Source: Coffea arabica (Eukaryota; Streptophyta; Magnoliopsida; Gentianales; Rubiaceae). From it: a DNA stretch of 64,000 nt. A model generated the notes under the pieces. That model was not told the DNA's origin and made no database searches. It saw only the letters and a list, made by a program, of their open reading frames with translations. Each line of letters begins with the position of its first letter. Position 1 is the first letter of the stretch. Position numbers and translations under genes: made by a program. The DNA lies in contig NC_092310.1 in the NCBI RefSeq assembly GCF_036785885.1, forward strand, positions 372,001-436,000, read 5' to 3'. Positions 1 to 11,330 of this stretch are shown in pieces.

Positions 1-582
1 ATACAAGAAGTCTATGAGAAATTAGTGGGATGAATAATGAAATATAAAGTAAAAAAGAAAAGAAAAGAAAAGAAAGAAGTTTACTTAAATTTTTTTTCCC
101 ATTGACTAATGGTGCAAAATGACATAGATTGGCACGGCCAACCGGCCGCTGAGACACAGGGAGAGGCGGTGGATCCGTGGATGTGAAAAATCTTCAATGC
201 TCTCTATGCACTGCTTGACCTTATTGTCGTGTGATGTACTATGACCCATAACATATCACCAAGTAGAAAATGATGAGTCATAGATTATTTTTTAATTTTT
301 TTTCACAAAGGGCGAATCCTAATTTATGCCAGACTAATTCCCCTGTGATGATGCAGAGCCCGCTCCAAAAATACGTCACACCATAGCCAGCAGGAGTCGA
401 CCTCCTAATTTTAAGGGTAAACACCTAAGGAAGGCACCATTCGAACTGTCCGCCAGGAGCGATATGTTGTTTTCTAATTAGTAAACAAACTATGTCCAAT
501 CATCATAGCCAATAGTTGATTTTAGTACGTTACGCGGCATGCCACGTAGTACATATAGAATGTGTAATACTTTCTCTTCTCA
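1..582. repeat. left fragment of duplicated BAHD unit A
   Basis: This stretch matches 24576-25145 and 44808-45390 almost base for base, starting with atacaagaagtctatgagaa. In the other two copies the sequence runs straight on into the flank of a BAHD gene. Here it stops at tctcttctca (573-582), and the matching continuation resumes at 14144. It is therefore the left piece of unit A, split off by 13.6 kb of receptor-kinase and HSF DNA. No gene is seen in it. Confidence 0.9.
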
Positions 583-1018
583 AGTTTATTGTCAAAATAA
601 TCCTTCTTTTGAAACATATGCCTAAAGTAACCTAATTTTAAATTTTATTACCATTATAATTCTTTTTTGGCCACATAGATTGCATATGTGGCAGGATAGA
701 GATAGAGGGACATTCCATTTCTCGTTCCCAACTAATATCTTCCATGATTCTCTCTTTGAATCTTCCCAATTTTTTTCCCTTTCATTATTTTTTTTATTTC
801 ATTATTTTTCCTTGTCAAATGTAATTGTGAGAAACCAATATATATATTGACAACATCTAAAATTTCATTATCATTCCTGATATTGTATCTGTAGATGAAA
901 ATATTCTCCTCAAATTAATAATCTCAAGATAAATGAAAATTATTCTCTTATCTTTTCTGTTGTGCAGTTTTTGGAACATTCCTATGGCCTTCAAAAAAAG
1001 GGCCAGTTGATAAAGAGG
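583..1018. repeat. block duplicated at 12110-12505
   Basis: From agtttattg to the run tttcaaaaaaa this block is recognisably the same sequence as 12110-12505, with many substitutions and small indels. It directly precedes the receptor kinase remnant at 1021. The distal copy is followed by different DNA, so a larger segment was probably duplicated and then eroded. Confidence 0.75.
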
Positions 1019-1020
1019 AA

Positions 1021-1458
1021 AACGGGCCAGTTGATCTCTTGGCAGATTTTCTGAGCGAATGTGATTATCCAACGGTTTGTGGCAGTTTGTCTCTATGCTC
1101 GGAGGGGCAGTGCTCTTGTCCGTCAGGCGTTGAAAGAAGTGACAACGAAAACAGCGGTGGTTGTGTGGAGAAAAATCCCACAAAATGTGATGGTCCCCGT
1201 TCTCATGGACTACTACATCTTACAGATGTATATTACTTTATGTTGATTCCGATGCTGCAGTCTTGAAAGCGACAGATATTGAGAGCTGCAGATGGTTATG
1301 CTTGAGAGACTGATCATGCAAAGCAGTTCTCTTTCGGCATTTTTCAGTAACTTTTCAAGGGAAACTGCTTCTTACCCTCCCCTGTTCTTTCACTAATAAG
1401 TGATGGAAAGCAAAGAAATGATTTTGAATCATCAGCATTCATCAAAATTTCCAATGAC
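1021..1458 (+). pseudogene. broken ectodomain of an SD2-5-like receptor kinase
   Basis: The frame from 1039 reads DFLSECDYPTVCGSLSLC and then a Cys-rich EGF-like stretch (QCSCPSG). This is the segment after the lectin domain in G-type lectin S-receptor-like kinases of the SD2-5 group. The frame then breaks: around 1237 the sensible reading shifts frame (DAAVLKATDIESCRWLCLRD), a TGA follows at about 1309 where the family has a Cys codon, and a second shift near 1365 is needed before the kinase frame. The PAN-like part is therefore not translatable as one protein. No mannose-binding lectin domain is present upstream; a duplicated non-coding block lies there instead. This is the 5' half of the gene whose kinase half at 1459 is still open. 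Confidence 0.8.
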
Positions 1459-2619
1459 ATGTCAAATACATCGGGATCTTCTGCATCGTCCAAACGAAAA
1501 GGAATTATAGCTGGATTGACTGCAGGAATTTTCTGTTTGTCAGTAGTAATCCTTGGCATCTGCATTGTGCGTAGGAAGAAGCAAAGTACTGAGGAAGACG
1601 TTGACACTTACTGGGAACAGCTATCGGGAATGCCCGTGAGATTTTCTTTTCAGGAGCTACAGGATGCAACTGGAAATTTCTCAAAATTGCTGGGAGAAGG
1701 AGGATTTGGCTCAGTTTTTGAAGGAGTTTTGAAAAATGAAGAGAAAATTGCCGTGAAGCAAGTCAACAGTTTAGGGCAAGGGAAGAAGGAGTTCCTGGCT
1801 GAAGTCCAGACAATTGGAAGCATTCATCATATCAATCTTGTGAGACTGATTGGATTTTGTGTTGAAAACCATCATAGACTTTTAGTCTATGAATTTATGA
1901 ACAGTGGATCACTTGACAAATGGAGTTTTAGCAAGGATTCTGTTCAACTTACTCTTGACTGGCTGACAAGAAGGAATATCATCCGTGATATAGCAAAAGG
2001 TCTGGCTTACCTTCATGAAGAATGCAGACAAAAAATAGTCCATCTAGATATCAAACCTCAGAACATCCTGTTAGATGAAAATTTATGCACAAAGGTTTCT
2101 GATTTTGGCTTGTCCAAGTCCTTTGATAAGGATCAGAATCAAATTGTGACTACATTGAGGGGAACTCCTGGTTATCTGGCACCAGAATGGTTAAGCTCAT
2201 TTATCACAGAAAAGGCAGATGTCTATAGTTTTGGAATTGTTGTAATGGAGACCATATGTTTAAGGAAGAATTTTGCTATGTCAGAATCTGAGGATCGTGT
2301 ACATTTGCTTGACCTGTTTAGGAGAAAGGACGAGGAAGATAGGCTGATTGATATAATCGAAAGTAATGATGAAGATACTCGACTAAATATTTCAGACATG
2401 ATTAGAACGCTGAAGCTTGCACTGTGGTGTTTACGAAGTGATTTTACCCGGAGGCCATCTATGTCTGCTGTAGTTAAGGTCATAGAGGGTACACTGCACC
2501 CTGAAAGTAACTTGGAACATCAAACCTTGGACTTTAATCCACTTGCAGCCATCAGAAGAAAGTTTGAATTTGAAACAACAGTATCAGTTTCACCATCAGT
2601 ACTATCAGGACTAAGGTGA
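1459..2619 (+). CDS. receptor-like kinase, membrane segment plus kinase domain (SD2-5-like)
   Basis: The open frame of 386 residues has a hydrophobic segment at about residues 15-37 (GIIAGLTAGIFCLSVVILG), a basic stop-transfer RRKK, and a complete Ser/Thr kinase domain from about 65 to 345. Visible motifs are the glycine loop GEGGFGSVFEG, the IAVK lysine, HLDIKPQN in the catalytic loop (Leu where RD kinases have Arg), DFGLS, and GTPGYLAPEW. This is the G-type lectin SD2-5 class of plasma-membrane kinases. The start given is simply the first ATG after the last frame break. The natural start would lie upstream of a lectin domain that is missing or broken. What remains may be a pseudogene or may make a membrane kinase without an ectodomain; the sequence cannot decide which. 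Confidence 0.75.
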   Translation: MSNTSGSSASSKRKGIIAGLTAGIFCLSVVILGICIVRRKKQSTEEDVDTYWEQLSGMPVRFSFQELQDATGNFSKLLGEGGFGSVFEGVLKNEEKIAVKQVNSLGQGKKEFLAEVQTIGSIHHINLVRLIGFCVENHHRLLVYEFMNSGSLDKWSFSKDSVQLTLDWLTRRNIIRDIAKGLAYLHEECRQKIVHLDIKPQNILLDENLCTKVSDFGLSKSFDKDQNQIVTTLRGTPGYLAPEWLSSFITEKADVYSFGIVVMETICLRKNFAMSESEDRVHLLDLFRRKDEEDRLIDIIESNDEDTRLNISDMIRTLKLALWCLRSDFTRRPSMSAVVKVIEGTLHPESNLEHQTLDFNPLAAIRRKFEFETTVSVSPSVLSGLR

Positions 2620-4532
2620 ACCAAAAATGTTGCTTCACTCGGTTGCCTTTCTTTTCATGTTAGTTCATAAACGTCTATTTCTTTGTTCTCCTTACCATGT
2701 CATTGATGGTTTATATTGTGTTAATTGAGGTAAAGTACAACTTGTCAGAGTAATGTAATCACGTACGCAACAATATTACATATACCTGCATCATTTCTTG
2801 GCATGAATTTATATGCATCATTCACAATGGATGGTATGTACAGTTCTATAACTGTGTAACAGGAAAAAAATAATGTCTTTCTGTATTATGCTTACCACCT
2901 ACAAAGGAACATGGAAAGGTTTCCATTTGTTTCCATCTTCTTATGCTTAATCTTCCTAACGCTCAAAATTCTTGCCAGTATTCATTCTGTCCGTTCGTTC
3001 TCATATTTCTTTTAGAATTGTCATTTGCTTTCAACATGACCCCATTAATAATACGTAGTTATTAGTAGGTTTTTCCACATCTTGTGACCAGCTACGTACA
3101 TTAGGGGATGCTATAAGAATACATTAGTTTTTTGTATTAGCTCCTTGACATCATTAGATAAGGTGAGTATAGGACTCCTGTTTAAGCAGTCAGATTCTGC
3201 TATCAGAAAGTAAAATCTGAAAACTCCAGTCCTTCTTCATAGTAATGATGGTTGACTTCAGAAACTAATTTATACTCGAAATCTGCAATAATCTGTCACA
3301 AAACAATCTCACCGGAAGAATGCTCGCCAACTTTCTAGGCCTTCCTCGTTTGAAGAGGTGGTGACTAGCGAGTCTTCCTGTATTTTCAGATCATCAATCT
3401 CCTGCTAATAATCTCTCCCTATCTGTAAGGTTTTGCTTCATTTATGTTCATTTTTTAATAAATAGATTCTGAACTACAATTACATAGATAATACGTTTAA
3501 CTTCTTTTCACTCCTACAAATGTATCACTTGCAAAAATTTCATTGAATGGCTATGTTCCATTCAATAATTTCGAAAACAGGAACAGACAGAAAGACTTCA
3601 AATAGTGCTTTTCAGATTCTTAAATATTTTCGATTCAGCTTTCTCATGGTTCAACCAAAAGCGTCTTCAATTTAGGTAAACCCCAAACCAAAAATCCAAC
3701 ATTAGCAAACTTTTTCTGAGTTTCAGTCGTTTATTGTTGCAAGTACCTTAGGCAGTCTTATATTCTGTCTCAATTTCACTGATAGGTTTGTCAGTGAGAA
3801 GATTTTTTCTTGCAACTGAAAACTTTTCATGAATACAGCTCTAGGTAGAAATTATCGAACTGATGTTTATACAAGAAAGAATAATAGCACCATCTTCCTG
3901 AAGTATCAAAAATTTTGTTTGCTCACCAAGGATTCTCTGCAATCATGAAAGAAAAGGATTTTTTACTTTATTTAATTTCTGCCGGGGGACCGGGGGGGAG
4001 GGGAAGTGGAGAAGAGTTAATTAGCACTACCAGAATTTCAAAAGGGGGTAGATGGCCTTCCTTCAGAAAGAAGTATTCCATGCAATTAATGACTGAACAT
4101 GACACAGAAACAAGAATAAGAACTATAGATTAGAAGAGACAAGATGCAACTTATTATTTATGGAGATGTATATCCTTCCTCTGAGTCTATGCTAATTGTC
4201 TGATATCAAATTCATCAGAAACGTTATCGCAAGTTCTTCACAATAAGAACCACAGATAGAAAATTCAGATGCCAACAGTAAAATTGAACATGAAACAAAT
4301 GTCATATGCACATAGATTGTTGAAGTAAATAGTAAGAAAAAGATGCACAACCACTCCAGGGTGAGATAATTAGAGTTCTTGTAGCTAATCATGACATTAC
4401 CAAGTCCAATACAAATGAGATGAAGAAGAAGAGCAGGGAGGAAACAGAATAGGCAGTCTTAAATAAAATGCAAAGATTTAAATGACCCTCATGATTGTCT
4501 TGCCAAACCAGTTTTGGGGAGACGTTCCTCTA
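2620..4532. other. intergenic, no gene seen
   Basis: AT-rich DNA lies between the kinase ORF and the convergent heat stress factor gene. The first few hundred bases are probably 3' UTR of the kinase. A G-run at 3981-4002 is the only compositional oddity. No ORF with a recognisable domain and no repeat with clear ends was found. Confidence 0.6.
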
Positions 4533-4799
4533 TCATTTTCTTCCTGAAGTCAAGATCTTCAAAAGTTTCTGAAGTTGCAGTACCTTTCTTTTCTTGGTTT
4601 GAACCTGGGCGTTGAGGTCCTGAACAAGGGTATTGCAGGCGTTGAGGTCCAGCAGCTTCAGAATGGCTTCTGGATGAGACTCTTCTAGCTCTTCATGTCC
4701 TCCATTTTCATGCTCTGAATCATCCTCTATCATTTTCTTCCTGAAGTCACGATTTTCAAAAGTTTCTGAAGTTGCAGTAGCTTTCTTTTCTTGGTTTGA
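4529..4799 (-). repeat. out-of-frame internal duplication in HSF exon 2
   Basis: About 78 bp at 4722-4799 (encoding GGSNQEKKATATSETFE) recur at 4529-4606 with a handful of changes. The offset is 193 bp, which is not a multiple of three. The second copy is therefore translated in another frame, giving the C-terminus VQTKKRKVLQLQKLLKIL. In the original frame it would read like the first copy. A smaller 13-bp repeat, ggcgttgaggtcc, lies in the spacer. Confidence 0.85.
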
Positions 4800-5873
4800 A
4801 CCTCCTGTGTTATCAGGGGAGCAGAAATTTTTTCCTTCTTTTTGGATTACCATCACTTCTTCTTGCACTTGTTCGTCCTTGTTAGTATGTCTAGAACAAT
4901 TCCCTTCCGCGACAAGCTCCAATGAGATTTCCTCGCTCGTAGAGTTGTCCAACTCTTGATTCTTATTGGCTTCATATTTACTCATTTTTCTTTTCTCTAT
5001 TAGCTTCTGGATCTCTTTTATTTTGTTGAAGTGATTCCCCAGTTTTTCACTAAGTTTCTCAACTTTAACTTTCAAACCATGGTGCTCAATCATTAGAGTT
5101 TCTAGCTGGTCCTCCAATCTACCCTTCAACAAATTATCTGTAGATCCACATGAAGACTGGATCACGGAATCATGCTCACACTGTCGGTTCCTTCGCTTTA
5201 TATGCTTGAGCCAATGCCTCTTTCCTGCTTGAAACCATGGGTTTTCATATTCATATTTCTCCGTACAGATCTTTCTGAACCCCTATAACATTTTAAAAAG
5301 AAAATGTTGAACTTTTCAAATAAACAAATGTAAAATCGTTAAGTCAATTATATTATGAATTCCAAATAGAGTTTCACTATCAAAATTGCTATTAGGTAAT
5401 AAGCAAGACAATGCTGTACTTTGACATATTAAGACTACCGCATTGAGCATTAAACTTGGTAAAGAGATTAAATTTATGTTACTTGTCCAATTAATGGTGA
5501 GGTGTTTAAACAACATAAAGATGAATTAACATGATGTACTCACGTAATTGTTGAGCTGAGAAACAAAACTTGCGAGATTGCTATGCTTAAAGTTCTTGGG
5601 AAGGAGCTCTACACTGAACTTGATATGGTCCCAAATTGTGAAACTTCTATTGTTTGGACTCCAAGATATGATGGAGTTAGTTTCTGGATCTTCAACCATG
5701 TCGAATGTCTTCCTCAGAAAATGAGGTAGAATTGACCCTGTTCTTGGTCTCCTCGGTAATTGACCGATATCCCTAGTGTTACCACCATAGCCACTAGCTC
5801 CTCCTCCATCGCCATTATCACCGCCATTATCACCGCCAGTATCATCAATTGCCTTTCTTTTTTTGCCTTCCAT
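4533..5873 (-). CDS. heat stress transcription factor, two exons
   Basis: Exon 1 is 5544-5873 (110 codons) and exon 2 is 4533-5282 (249 codons plus stop), joined at NNY|GFRK. That is the conserved intron position of plant HSF genes, with donor TAC|GTGAGT and acceptor TATAG|GG. The 359-residue product has a Gly/Asp-rich N-terminus encoded by 12-bp repeats, an HSF DNA-binding domain at about 49-145 (FLRKTFDMVEDPETNSIISW, then FTIWD), a basic stretch KHIKRRN, and a heptad-rich oligomerisation region (LKVKVEKLSEKLGNHF). HSFs bind nGAAn repeats as trimers in the nucleus. Two oddities: the recognition helix reads SFVSQLNNYGF instead of the usual SFVRQLNTYGF, and the last residues are read through an out-of-frame copy of an internal segment. 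The subclass is not assigned. Confidence 0.85.
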
Positions 5874-7990
5874 TTGTAGTTCAAATGCAACACCGTCTTT
5901 AGCCTAAGTGAACCTTCTTGACTTCAAGAGCCTTTAAAAAGATTAAAATGCACAATGACCATGCATGCAATGGAGTGACCAGATGAGAGAAATGCTGAAT
6001 TTGTAATCTTGACAAAGTAATAATTACTTGATTTTGCCTATATTTGAAGACAAGATTGTTCAAGTTTTTTCAAGTTATTGGATTAGTATTCAGATGATGC
6101 CACCTACATAAAGAGTAACGCTGGTTATTTTGGTTTGCTCATTTAGTTGTTGCCTTAACGAGATTTTGATCAATCACCACAAATTTAATCATCCATTGAG
6201 ATTCTTTTCTAGTTGTCCGTGCCAAGGAGACAACGCACATGCAATTTGCCTGTATTCTTCATGTACAACTATTACTTTTACATTTTTTGATTGTAGATCC
6301 TAACCTTCCATCTCAATGAATAATAAATGAAGTTGAGTTTACATTTTAAAATACTTGAAGGCTATCAGATCAAGGTACAATAGTTGTCCTTTCTTTGGTT
6401 ATTATTTCATTTTGAGCAATTTGATTGTCGTATGGGGCATTTTAAGTTACAAAGCGACATGTTACAAGATGGTTGGCTTTGAGAAGCTAGTCAAGTGCAA
6501 AAATTATGTGGATGCTTTTTGTTTTGGATCGATTGAAATAACAAAAAAGCAAAATCTTAAGGACATTTGATCAATTGAAATAACAATAAAGTAAAATCTT
6601 AAGGGTATATAGCGTTTCCTCTGCTCATTTATAGAATTAATTTCATTTTAGCCTTTGAAGCATACTTAAAAGTTCAATCTTGCCACTAAAAGTGATGAAC
6701 TTTCAAAATTGTCCTGCACACAAGAAATCATCTTCCACTTTGACCTTCTGTCCAAATTTTGTTTACTATTTTATATCTAGTAGTAACTAATAAGTGTACT
6801 CACATCGCAAAAATAATAATAAAAAGAAAAGGTGTCCTCAAAGGAGTTCACAAAAGCCCTTGGATGGGGGAGGAATTAGTTGGATGATTTGGAGGAGCGA
6901 GTGTAAATGATAGGTTTTGGAATCGAACCCTCCCACTTACACTATAAAATAATGTAAGAAAAACAAAAAAATTTTTAAAAAAAAACCCTTAAATAATGTA
7001 AAGATAAAATATTTGGACATACATATCATTAACATAATGATTCTCATTCACAAATGTAATATAATAAAGTCATGTAAGTTGAAAATTTCCATCCCATAGT
7101 GAATTGAAAAAAAAGAGTTGGTGAAATTATTTAAAGGGACTTGGAACTTTTATATCTTTTGGGGCTCCAAGAATTCAAGTCCTTAAATGCTTTCTCATTA
7201 AAAAAATGATATCTTTAAAACTTTACATAAATAAAAAAGAGAAATTATAAAACACATAAATAAAATAGATTCCAGTACTCGCTATATTTTGGGCCAAGCC
7301 CAGAGTTTTGAACTTTGTATCAGGCCTTCTCCCTCATCTCAGGGTTAAATTAAAGGAAATGTAAGATTTCACTTGAGCTTCTAGCCCACCTAACCATCGC
7401 ATCGGGAAGAAAGAACTTGTTTGAGAACATGCCCTTGAGGCGTTACTTCCATTAGCATTATTTTCACTAGTGTTAAGTACACATTCAATGTGTGTGCAAT
7501 CAAGAAATAATTAAAATGAATTAATTTTGTATAAATTTTATTTTTTACTTATAAAATATTTATATAAAGTTTTCAAGAAAGAACTTTGGTTTATATGATT
7601 GTAGTAATTTGGTAGATACAATACTTAAGGTGGTTATATTGGTAAAATGTGATTAGGGTAAAATTAATTTTTATAATTTAAAATTTGAAAATTCAAAAGA
7701 TAACAAAAATGTCTATACCAATTGCTATTATTCAGGCATTATATATTGTATAGATGTTACTTCCATAAACATTATTCACACTAGTGCTAAAGGCACACAC
7801 GATATCTATGCAATTTAGAATTACTTAAATGTTTTTTGCAAATTGATTTTACACAAAAAATCTCATTTTAAAGAAATTTTTAGTGTTTTAACCCTGTTTT
7901 TTTCCTATCAAATGATTGTTATGTTAGTTGTTACAATACTTTTAGTTAAGTTGTCAACATGTGTTTAGAAAATTAAGGTTAAAAATAGGT
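5874..7990. other. intergenic and HSF upstream region
   Basis: AT-rich DNA upstream of the heat stress factor start. A stretch at about 6850-6960 contains ggaatcgaacc, whose complement matches a tRNA-type B box, but there is no A box at the right distance. No domain-bearing ORF was found. Confidence 0.55.
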
Positions 7991-7995
7991 AATGC

Positions 7996-8395
7996 TGTTA
8001 ATCGAGCGGAATATTTGGCTGTCGAACTCGACTCGAGCTCGCTCGATTAGGTGGACGAGCTTTGAAATGTGTTCGGACTCGACTTGCCAAATGAGATATG
8101 TGGCTCGAGCTCGAGCTTGAGCTCGTGCAAATTGACCCCAATAAAAATCTATAATTTTCAATTTTTATATTTTTGAATTGTGAAATGACGTATGTACCCT
8201 TCCTTATCAAGCCTAATCGAGCTACTCGGATAACAAACGAATCGAGATTACTCGGCTTGTTAATTAAACGAGCATATCTCGAGCTCGAACTCGACTCGTT
8301 TACCACAATTAACGAGCCGAGCTCGAGCCTTTCGAGCCTTATCGAGTTGAGCTCAATTGAGCTTTTGAGTTGCTCGTTCCATTTAATAGTTCTAA
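7996..8395. repeat. decayed GAGCTCGAG-rich MITE
   Basis: The stretch is packed with cgag/ctcg/gctcgag words and has an AT-rich core, like the elements at 14292, 16824, 25284 and 50617. The outer motifs gctgttaatcgagc and gctcgtt resemble degenerate hAT-type termini. Clean inverted repeats and target duplications are no longer visible, so the ends are approximate. Confidence 0.6.
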
Positions 8396-8849
8396 AAATA
8401 GGTATACATGGTTATTTTGAAAATATATGTTTAGATAGCAAAATGGCAAGTAATCTATACAAGGGTAAAGTTGAGAGTTTATACATTAACAATGATTGTT
8501 TACCCTAAAATCCCTCTCCTCTTATATGTAATATATAGATACTGTCTCTTTTATAAATAAATAAGAACGAAACCTATTTACCTAGTGTACTCTCGGTAGC
8601 GGCTGCGGGTAACAAATGGTAGCTTTCTATTTGTACAGTTGGTTGAATGCTTCAGTTGATCTTAGGACTGGAATCTTGGATTGCCTGATTAACCCACAAT
8701 TTCCTCTAATTCTGAGATTTGCTCAAATGAAAGTTATTTTCGTCCAGAAGGTTTTCAAGGAGGTGGCTATGTTAATAGTTTCGGTGAGTATTGGAGAGCA
8801 GTTCAACAAAGTGTAAGGATCCCAATTCCCATTGACTTGAAGAGCTAAA

Positions 8850-10240
8850 ACGCGTGTATCACTTTGAGTATGTTGGTCTTGATGTTTCAGCTCAATGTGA
8901 AACTGAGGTGGAGAGCTGCAAAGAAGCATGCTTGAAAAACCGCTCTCGTGAAGTAGCTCTAGTTCGGTTTTCTAGTGATTATCAACAGGTTATTGAGTCT
9001 TTCCAGCTCCAGTTGTGAGTTGTGACACTCATGTACATTGAAAGTGGAAGATATAATTTCATTTGCATTTATTAAAGTATCCAATGGCAAGTTAAATGCA
9101 ACAATATCTACTACATCAACAACAAAATTTGCTGCACCTGCAAAACCTATCAGGAGCATAGTGGGATCTTCTGCAGGTGTTTTGCTGTATTAGCAGCAGC
9201 AGTTGGTTTGTTGATTTTAGTTAGAAAGAGAAGAACCCTGATGAAGGAAGATTTTGATGAAAACTTGGATCAACTTGATTACCTATGAGATTTTCCCATG
9301 ATGAGTTGTAGGTTATAGCAGATGATTTCAGCTGGAAGATCAGAGGTTTTGGATCCGTATATTGAGGGATCTCTCAGCAATGGGAAGAAAATTGTGGTGA
9401 AATATATGCCCTGACAGCTTAGGTCAGGGAAAGAAGGAATTCCTAGCAGAGGTCAAGACCATAGGAAGCATTCATCAAGTCAATCTGGTTACACTGATCG
9501 GGTTTTGCATTGAGAAGCAGTGCAGATATCTAGTTTACAAGTTAAAGAGCAATGGATCTTTAGATAAATGGATCTATACGAAAAGCCCTGACCAACCCTG
9601 TTGGCAAATGAGAAGAAAGATCATACATGTATAGCTAAAGGCTTGGCTTATCTTCATGAAGAATGCGGATAGACCAATGTCGGCTTAGATATATAACCTC
9701 AAAATATTCTGCTAGATGCAAACTTTTTTGTGAAGGTTTCTGATTTTGTCTTGTCTAAGCTGATTAATAGAGATGAGATCCAAATTTGACTGCAAAGAGG
9801 CACACCTGGATACATGGCTCCTGAAAGGTTGAGCTCATGTATAACAGAAAAGGCTGATGTGTACAGGTTTGGAATTGTGGTGATGGAAATTGTCTGTGGA
9901 AGGAAAAATTTGGATAGGACTGAATCCAACAAATTTGTACATTTGCTCAATGATTTCATGAAAACAATCTGAGGGGGATCGATTGGTTGACATGATTTAC
10001 AGTTACTGCGATGGTACAAGGAAAATGTCCCAGATATCCTCCACATGATGAGGCTTGCAGTATGGTGCTTACAAAGTGATTTTACCTTGAGGAGGGCGTC
10101 TACGTCGACAGTGATTAAACTGATAAAAGGGTAATGAGGTATTGAAGCTAGACTGAAATTAGTGTCCTTCATTTCACATATCTCACAGCAATCAAACGAG
10201 AGCATGAGTTAATCACCACAGCACCGGTATTCCCATAAAC
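8850..10240 (+). pseudogene. decayed second SD2-5-like receptor kinase
   Basis: Pieces in all three frames align with the kinase at 1459. There is a PAN-like remnant (CETEVESCKEACLKN) near 8895, a membrane-proximal basic RKRR near 9222, then KKEFLAEVKTIGSIHQVNLV (about 9435), YLVYKLKSNGSLDKWIYTK and further degraded kinase segments to about 10140. Frame changes and stops are frequent: the glycine loop is partly lost and the catalytic-loop HLDIKPQN region reads as gibberish. Downstream DNA at 10220-10270 resembles the 3' end of the first copy. The two kinases form a small tandem pair with the HSF gene between them. This copy cannot encode a kinase. Confidence 0.85.
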
Positions 10241-11330
10241 TCTTTCAGGATGAGGACCAAGGTAGAGTTTACAACAGGATTTACTGTAACTTTTGCTCTT
10301 CTTTAGTAACTTGAATTCTATGTGTTGGTGTGTGATTACTAATTTCTTGTTATTCTTAGTCTTTATTGATTAATGTGACAATGTTTAGTCCTCCTCTGTT
10401 TCTTGAATAACCTACTATTACTGGAATTCGTGCAGAATTTGCAGAGCTTCTTCTAGTTAAGTTACTAAACAAAGTCCTGTTCTCATGAACCTAAGTGATA
10501 TTATAAGACCAAATGCTCTCCAGCAACATTTTCTAAATGGGGAAAGTTGGCCTTCAAGAAACCTACTTTGTGGGATTCTCATTCAGCTCTTTCTAGAAGC
10601 TTTATCGACTCCAGACATAGACAATGAAGATGAATATAAAAATTACTGTCAGTTTATCATAATACCTTGCTTGTTTCATCACGTTTCTTAATCAAATATA
10701 GCTCAAGATTAACTGCTCATAGTAAACCAAATAGCATTTTCGTTCTAGATTTCTGGCGGATCAGTAGTTTACTTGTTGGATGAAAGTCTATAGCACGGCA
10801 GAGGCAGTATTTTACACACATCCTGGATTAAAACATAACCTTCACTTCTTTTCCAAAATTTACAGGTATCTCTACCTTTTGCCTTTCTTTCCATTTTAAA
10901 ATCAGAAGTTGCGCCATTTGGATACTCTCTGGGATCTACAGAGGGGGGTTTGTGTGTATTTTGCTTGAATTTTCAAGGATTTAGGGAATAAGACCACACT
11001 AATAACTAGAATGCGGATTGCTGCTTACTAAAATCTCCTTATCTCTTGGTCTAGTTGGATCATAAGAAAATAAAAAAGAATTAAAACATGATGTTTGTGA
11101 AGGAGAAATAATAATATAATAAAAAGTGGGACAGAGAGTGGCACAAGATGTGGGACAGAAGATCCGGTGCGATGAAAACTGGTAACATCGTCGGTGATGT
11201 ACAGAGCGGGTGAAAAGACTTGAGTTGTAGCTTTACCCCATGGACTACAAGCTCAATAGCCCAAGTTAAAATTGGGCTAGGCTCATTTGACGACAAGATG
11301 ATTTCTTTTTTCCCCTTCTTCAATTAAGAC
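10241..11330. other. intergenic, no gene seen
   Basis: Non-coding AT-rich DNA between the kinase pseudogene and the MITE. Nothing with a recognisable domain, termini or repeat structure was found. Confidence 0.5.

Noticed and set aside
3915-4133. 72-residue ORF downstream of the kinase
   Set aside because: It spans a G-run, has no similarity to any known domain, and lies in likely 3' flanking DNA.
5910-5925. Heat shock element (gaaccttcttgacttc) in the HSF gene's own leader
   Set aside because: The third block is GAC, not GAA, and the site lies within about 50 bp of the ATG. A chance match is likely.
6850-6960. tRNA gene or SINE suggested by a B-box match on the minus strand
   Set aside because: There is no A box at a workable distance, no cloverleaf, no poly-A tail and no duplication.
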